This document shows positions 60,131 to 64,000 of a stretch of DNA of 64,000 bases, one piece after another (the first letter of the stretch is position 1; every line of letters starts with the position of its first letter). A model generated the notes under the pieces. It did no database searches and was not told where the DNA came from. It was given only the letters and a program-made list of their open reading frames with translations. The stretch is taken from positions 627,501 through 691,500 of the forward strand of contig NZ_JTDN01000001.1 in assembly GCF_000802385.1 (NCBI RefSeq), given 5' to 3'. A program made the position numbers and the translations under genes. The DNA comes from Croceibacterium mercuriale. Its GTDB lineage: Bacteria > Pseudomonadota > Alphaproteobacteria > Sphingomonadales > Sphingomonadaceae.

Positions 60131-61810
60131 ATGCTCACCTCCCTTGCCATCCGCAATGTCGTCCTGATCGAGGCGCTGGACCTGGCTTTCGGGCCGGGCC
60201 TCGGCGTGCTGACAGGCGAGACAGGGGCGGGCAAGTCGATCCTGCTGGATGCGCTGGGCTTGGTGCTGGGCAACCGGGCCGAGACAATCCTGGTTCGCGC
60301 CGGCACCGATCAGGCCAACGTCACCGCGACCTTCGAATTCGGCAACCTGCCGCCGCTGATCGCCGATGCACTGGCCGAGGCCGAGGTCGAGGCAGAACGG
60401 GGCGAGCCGCTGATCCTGCGCCGCCGCGTGCGCGCCGATGGCGGATCGAAGGCCTTCATCAACGACCAGCCCGTCGGCGCCGCGCTGCTGCGGCAGATCG
60501 CGCCGGCGCTGGTAGAGTTGCACGGGCAGCATGACGACCGCGGCCTGGTCAACCCGCGGGGTCACCGCGCCTTGCTGGACCGCTACGCCGGGGGCGAGGT
60601 CGCCGGGGTGGAGCAGGCCTGGGCCGCCTGGCGCGATGCCGAGACCCGCCTGGCCACCGCACGTGCCGCGGTCGAGGCCGCGCGGGCCGAGCAGGACCTG
60701 CTGCTGGCGCATCTGGCCGAACTGACCACCGCCGAACCCGAGGTGGGCGAGGAGCAGCTGCTGGCCCTGCGCCGGGCGGACATGCAGCGGGGCGAACGGC
60801 TGGCGGGCGACCTGGATGCACTGCGCCAGGTGTGGGACGGATCGGATTCCGCGCTCGCCCAGATCCGCATCGCCGCCCGCCGGCTGGACCGGATCGCCGG
60901 CGAGCATCCCCTGCTGAACGAGACGCTCGCGGCCCTGGACCGTGCGGTGATCGAGGCGGGCGAGGCCGAGGACAAGCTGAACGAGGCGGCCGAAGCGCTG
61001 GCCTTCGATCCCAACGAGCTGGACCGGGTGGAAACCCGCCTGTTCGACCTGCGCGCGCTGGCCCGCAAGCATGGCTGCGAGCCCGACGACCTGCCCGCAC
61101 GAATGCAGCAGATGCGCGTGACGCTGGATGCGATCGAGGCTGGCGATGCCGAGATTGCCGGCCTGGTGACGGAGGCCGGTCGCACCGGTACGATGTACCG
61201 CAAGGCGGCCGAAGCGCTGCATGCCACCCGGCTGGAGGCGGCGGTCCGGCTGGACAAGGCCGTCGCGGCGGAACTGGCGCCATTGCGGCTGGACGCCGCG
61301 CGCTTCCGCACGGCGGTGACCGCGCTGCCGCAGGACCGCTGGGGCCCGCAGGGCATGGATGCGGTCGAGTTCCTGATCGCCACCAATCCCGGTGCGCCGT
61401 TCGCGCCGCTGAACAAGATCGCCAGTGGCGGCGAACTGTCCCGCTTCATCCTGGCGCTGAAGGTGGCGCTGGCCGAACAGGGCGGCGCGGCGACGATCAT
61501 CTTCGACGAGATCGACCGCGGCGTGGGCGGCGCGGTCGCCAGCGCGATCGGCGAGCGGCTGGCCCGGTTGGCAGGCCCGGTGGGTGGCGGCGGCGGACAG
61601 TTGCTGGCGGTGACGCACAGCCCGCAGGTCGCCGCGCGGGGCGGCACGCATTACCTGATCGCCAAGTCCAGCGAGGGCACCGTGACCCGCACCTCCGTCA
61701 CCCTGCTTGACGAAGCGGGCCGGCAGGAGGAGATCGCCCGGATGCTGTCCGGCGCGGAGATCACCAGCGAAGCCCGCGCGCAGGCAGAGCGTCTGCTGGA
61801 AAGGGTCTGA
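60131..61810 (+). CDS. recN: DNA repair protein RecN
   Basis: RecN is an SMC-like ATPase in double-strand-break repair. The 559-residue protein has Walker A VLTGETGAGKSIL near residue 29, a hinge-bearing coiled-coil region (about 170-370), and the C-terminal SGGELSRFILALK signature and Walker B IIFDEIDRGVGG. It begins with no Shine-Dalgarno and a LexA box abutting the ATG. It is followed by three small genes and ligA in the same direction. Confidence 0.95.
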   Translation: MLTSLAIRNVVLIEALDLAFGPGLGVLTGETGAGKSILLDALGLVLGNRAETILVRAGTDQANVTATFEFGNLPPLIADALAEAEVEAERGEPLILRRRVRADGGSKAFINDQPVGAALLRQIAPALVELHGQHDDRGLVNPRGHRALLDRYAGGEVAGVEQAWAAWRDAETRLATARAAVEAARAEQDLLLAHLAELTTAEPEVGEEQLLALRRADMQRGERLAGDLDALRQVWDGSDSALAQIRIAARRLDRIAGEHPLLNETLAALDRAVIEAGEAEDKLNEAAEALAFDPNELDRVETRLFDLRALARKHGCEPDDLPARMQQMRVTLDAIEAGDAEIAGLVTEAGRTGTMYRKAAEALHATRLEAAVRLDKAVAAELAPLRLDAARFRTAVTALPQDRWGPQGMDAVEFLIATNPGAPFAPLNKIASGGELSRFILALKVALAEQGGAATIIFDEIDRGVGGAVASAIGERLARLAGPVGGGGGQLLAVTHSPQVAARGGTHYLIAKSSEGTVTRTSVTLLDEAGRQEEIARMLSGAEITSEARAQAERLLERV

Positions 61811-61812
61811 TC

Positions 61813-62463
61813 GTGAGTGTGGAAGTGGTCGCCGGCGATTACCGGGCTGACGGATACCAGCATCTGCGGGCACTGGTATCGGCGGAGGTAGCGCAAGGGC
61901 TGCTCGCCCGCATGCGGACCGACTTCCACCGGCAGGGCGTCGATCTTGCCCGGCTGCGCCAGCAGGGACCGCTGCTGGCCTCCCCCGCGATCGAACTCTA
62001 CGGGCACCACTATGCCCCGTTCGCGACCTTTCACTGGGGGCTGACCTCCATCGTGGAAGGGCTGGTCGGCGCATCGCTGCTGCCCAGCTACTGCTATTTC
62101 CGGGTCTATCGGCAGGGCGACATCTGTCGGGTGCATGGCGACCGGCCATCGTGCCAGCACAGCCTGTCGCTAACGCTGGCCTATGCGGACGACCTCGCAT
62201 GGCCGCTGGAGGTTGCGAGCGAGGCGATTGCCGCGCCTTACGAGCGGGCCGATGCCGCCTTCCGGGCGGAGGAGCGGGCAGCGTCGGTGGCGATGGCGGC
62301 GGGCGATGCGGTGCTTTACCAGGGGGTGCATCACCATCACGGGCGCACCACGCCCAATCCGAACCGCTGGTCCGCGCATCTCTTCCTGCACTGGGTCGAT
62401 CGTGATGGACCGTTTGCCGACAATGCGTTTGACGGCAACACGCCGCCCAAAGTGGATTTCTGA
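61813..62463 (+). CDS. 2OG-Fe(II) oxygenase-like protein
   Basis: A 216-residue protein with a plausible iron-binding facial triad: H108 and D110 in CRVHGDRPS and a His in the HHHH run at 173-176, with R185 possibly binding 2-oxoglutarate. The double-stranded beta-helix core is suggested by HSLSLTLAYADD and AVLYQGVHHHHGR. The start is the GTG at 61813, two bases after recN, so it is cotranscribed with it. Substrate is unknown. Confidence 0.6.
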   Translation: MSVEVVAGDYRADGYQHLRALVSAEVAQGLLARMRTDFHRQGVDLARLRQQGPLLASPAIELYGHHYAPFATFHWGLTSIVEGLVGASLLPSYCYFRVYRQGDICRVHGDRPSCQHSLSLTLAYADDLAWPLEVASEAIAAPYERADAAFRAEERAASVAMAAGDAVLYQGVHHHHGRTTPNPNRWSAHLFLHWVDRDGPFADNAFDGNTPPKVDF

Positions 62464-62469
62464 CCGGCC

Positions 62470-62946
62470 ATGCCAATCCCGAAGCTCTGTATGGTCCCGC
62501 TGCTTGCCATGGCCGTCCCGGCCTGCGCGCCGCCATTGCATGATGTGTCCGCGCCGGCGCTGGCGCAGGACCGCGCCGCACCCGGAGCCGCGCTGCTGGA
62601 ACATGCCCTGGCCGGCTTCTTCGATGGGCCCGGCGCAACCCCCGACCCGCCGACCGTCTGTGTCGAACTGTCGCCCGACGCCCTGCCGGCCGAGCAGGAG
62701 GCGGCCCTGATGGCCCGCTTCCCGCGCCTTGCGCCGCGCGACCGGTGCGAGCAGGCGCCGGGCCTGATGGACCGGATCACCGGGGAGCGCGCCGTGCTGC
62801 TGCAGGCCTATGGCTTTGCATGCAGCGATGCCCAGACCTGCACCGGCTGGACCAACGCGCCCGGTCGCCCGGCTACGCGCTGGACCATGCGTTGGGTGGA
62901 CGGGGCATGGACCTTTGCCGGCGACCGGCGGATCATCGCACAATGA
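62470..62946 (+). CDS. Hypothetical exported protein, possible lipoprotein
   Basis: The 158-residue product begins MPIPKLCMVPLLAMAVPAC, a possible lipoprotein signal with VPAC as lipobox. Cysteines recur in the mature part (SAPDALPxx region, CEQAP, ACSDAQTC), which suggests disulfides. No family is recognised. It ends in ATGA overlap with the next gene. Confidence 0.6.
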   Translation: MPIPKLCMVPLLAMAVPACAPPLHDVSAPALAQDRAAPGAALLEHALAGFFDGPGATPDPPTVCVELSPDALPAEQEAALMARFPRLAPRDRCEQAPGLMDRITGERAVLLQAYGFACSDAQTCTGWTNAPGRPATRWTMRWVDGAWTFAGDRRIIAQ

Positions 62947-63269
62947 TCAAGCATCGCCCTGCGTTGCAGGTGCCTCATGCGAACGCCTCGCTGGCGTTCT
63001 ATCTGCTCAGCACCGGGTGGCTGGTGGCGGCGCCGTTGCTGGCGCTGGTGCCGCTGGTGATGATGATCGCGCTGCCGCTCGTGGAGGCCACCGCGCTCCT
63101 GTGGGTCGGCCTGTGCGCGTATGCGATCGTGCTGGCCGTGCTGCTTGCCAGGGGGCGGCGATCGCGGACCTTGTTCGTGTTGACCTGCATCGCCGATGTG
63201 CTGGCGGCAGTGCCGATCACCTTCTGCGTGCTGTTCTTCGGCTGGGTGATTGTTACGGGCGGGGCATGA
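62943..63269 (+). CDS. Small membrane protein
   Basis: A 108-residue protein with three predicted membrane helices (AFYLLSTGWLVAAPLLALV, ALPLVEATALLWVGLCAYAIVLAVLLA, and VLAAVPITFCVLFFGWVIV). The ATG overlaps the previous stop; its own stop overlaps the ligA start. No family is recognised. Confidence 0.6.
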   Translation: MIKHRPALQVPHANASLAFYLLSTGWLVAAPLLALVPLVMMIALPLVEATALLWVGLCAYAIVLAVLLARGRRSRTLFVLTCIADVLAAVPITFCVLFFGWVIVTGGA

Positions 63270-64000
63270 CGCAGGATCCGACCGAAGCCGATGCCGCCAA
63301 CGAACTGATGCGGCTGGCGCGCACCATCGCCCGCCACAATCGCCTGTACCACGCGCAGGACGCGCCCGAGATCAGCGATGCCGAATATGACGCGCTGGTC
63401 CGCCGCAATGCGGAGCTGGAAGCCGCCTTTCCGCATCTCGTCCGCCCGGATTCGCCAAGTCGCGCCGTCGGGCACGAGGTTGCCGCCTCGCCGCTGTCGA
63501 AGGTCACCCATGCACAACGCATGATGAGCCTGGACAATGCCTTCAGCGACGAGGAGGTAGCGGAGTTCGTCGCCCGCATCCGCCGGTTTCTCAGCCTTCC
63601 CGCGGAGGAGCCGCTGGCGTTCACCGCCGAGGACAAGATCGACGGGCTGTCCTGCTCCTTACGGTACGAAGGGGGCCGGCTGGCCCTGGCCGCGACCCGC
63701 GGCGATGGCAGCGTGGGCGAGAACGTGACTGCCAATGTCGCTTACATTCCCGACATCCCGCAGCATCTGCCCGCAGGCGCGCCCGACCTGTTCGAGGTGC
63801 GCGGCGAGGTTTACATGGAAAAACAGGCGTTTGCTGCGCTGAACGCCGGCCTGATGGAAGGCGCGCGCGCCAGCGGTGGCGAGGGGTTCGACGAGACGGC
63901 GGTGCGTCAGTTCGCCACGCCGCGCAACGCTGCGGCCGGATCGCTGCGGCAGAAGGACCCGGCGATCACCGCGCAGCGAGCCTTGCGGTTTCTGGCCCAT
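63266..64000 (+). CDS. ligA: NAD-dependent DNA ligase, 5' part
   Basis: The gene runs off the right edge; 245 codons are visible. LigA seals nicks in replication and repair. The N-terminal Ia domain (HNRLYHAQDAPEISDAEYDAL) and adenylation domain are present. The lysine that accepts AMP is in AEDKIDGLSCS at about residue 127, then RGDGSVGENVT and EVRGEVYM, and the conserved PRNAAAGSLRQ near the edge. The ATG at 63266 overlaps the previous stop (ATGA). Confidence 0.95.
   Translation, partial: MTQDPTEADAANELMRLARTIARHNRLYHAQDAPEISDAEYDALVRRNAELEAAFPHLVRPDSPSRAVGHEVAASPLSKVTHAQRMMSLDNAFSDEEVAEFVARIRRFLSLPAEEPLAFTAEDKIDGLSCSLRYEGGRLALAATRGDGSVGENVTANVAYIPDIPQHLPAGAPDLFEVRGEVYMEKQAFAALNAGLMEGARASGGEGFDETAVRQFATPRNAAAGSLRQKDPAITAQRALRFLAH

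Overview
The window is chromosomal DNA of a GC-rich alphaproteobacterium, most likely a member of the Sphingomonadales. Supporting signs are the rpsM-rpsK-rpoA-rplQ order without rpsD, a GGAAC-N16-CGTT (EcfG-type) promoter, GAAC-N7-GAAC (alphaproteobacterial LexA) boxes, an FtsY-MtaB-DapF cluster, and several small conserved proteins typical of sphingomonads. Family names are from sequence recognition only; no database search was run. Nearly all of the DNA is densely coding. The exceptions are an AT-richer island at about 19.7-21.8 kb and two repeat-bearing intergenic stretches at about 19.2 and 56.2-56.8 kb.

Layout. 0.3-3.0 kb: ribosomal/RNA polymerase operon end (S13, S11, RpoA, L17) with a strong terminator. 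3.1-8.3 kb, minus strand: a cold-shock protein and a small protein, behind a tightly overlapping operon dapF-mtaB-ftsY-yciB-YdeI-like-maa. 8.3-16.3 kb: EVE protein, a CsbD stress protein with an EcfG-type promoter, a DUF2279 protein, a lipoprotein pair, an M20 peptidase, and a His-rich small protein followed by a TonB-dependent receptor. 16.3-19.2 kb: uvrA behind an apparently leaderless, LexA-regulated promoter. 19.2-23.1 kb: repeats, a 5'-truncated GIY-YIG gene, a three-gene AT-rich module (STAS/HATPase protein, DUF4325-type STAS-like protein, membrane-anchored protein), and an HTH protein. 23.1-30.5 kb: RlpA, ArgG, two secreted proteins, a large serralysin-type RTX metalloprotease and cyclopropane fatty acid synthase. 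30.6-36.9 kb: a molybdopterin oxidoreductase/cytochrome b/SDR operon divergent from a glycosyltransferase-Crp/Fnr pair, with a perfect FNR-type box between them, then an LplT-like transporter and pgsA. 37.2-39.6 kb: two tandem RTX-like proteins with widely spaced repeats. 39.7-47.4 kb: oxyR, rnd, aspS, acpP-fabF-mltG, a 2'-5' RNA ligase and tRNA-Met. 47.5-53.3 kb: aromatic aldehyde dehydrogenase plus pobA (route to protocatechuate), a siderophore-interacting reductase, hisN-type phosphatase and argJ. 53.5-64.0 kb: secA, repeats, a second HTH protein, lepA, bamD, recN (LexA box), small genes and the 5' part of ligA.

How the parts connect. uvrA and recN look like one SOS regulon. The RTX protease and the two RTX-like proteins would need a type I secretion system, and none is in this window. 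The 101-bp terminally inverted element, the hairpin repeat and the HTH paralogues occur together at both repeat loci, which suggests a mobile or repeat-associated relationship. The AT-rich three-gene module is the best candidate for a little-described system: its domains resemble anti-sigma/anti-anti-sigma partner switching but there is no sigma factor, and it sits next to a truncated gene.
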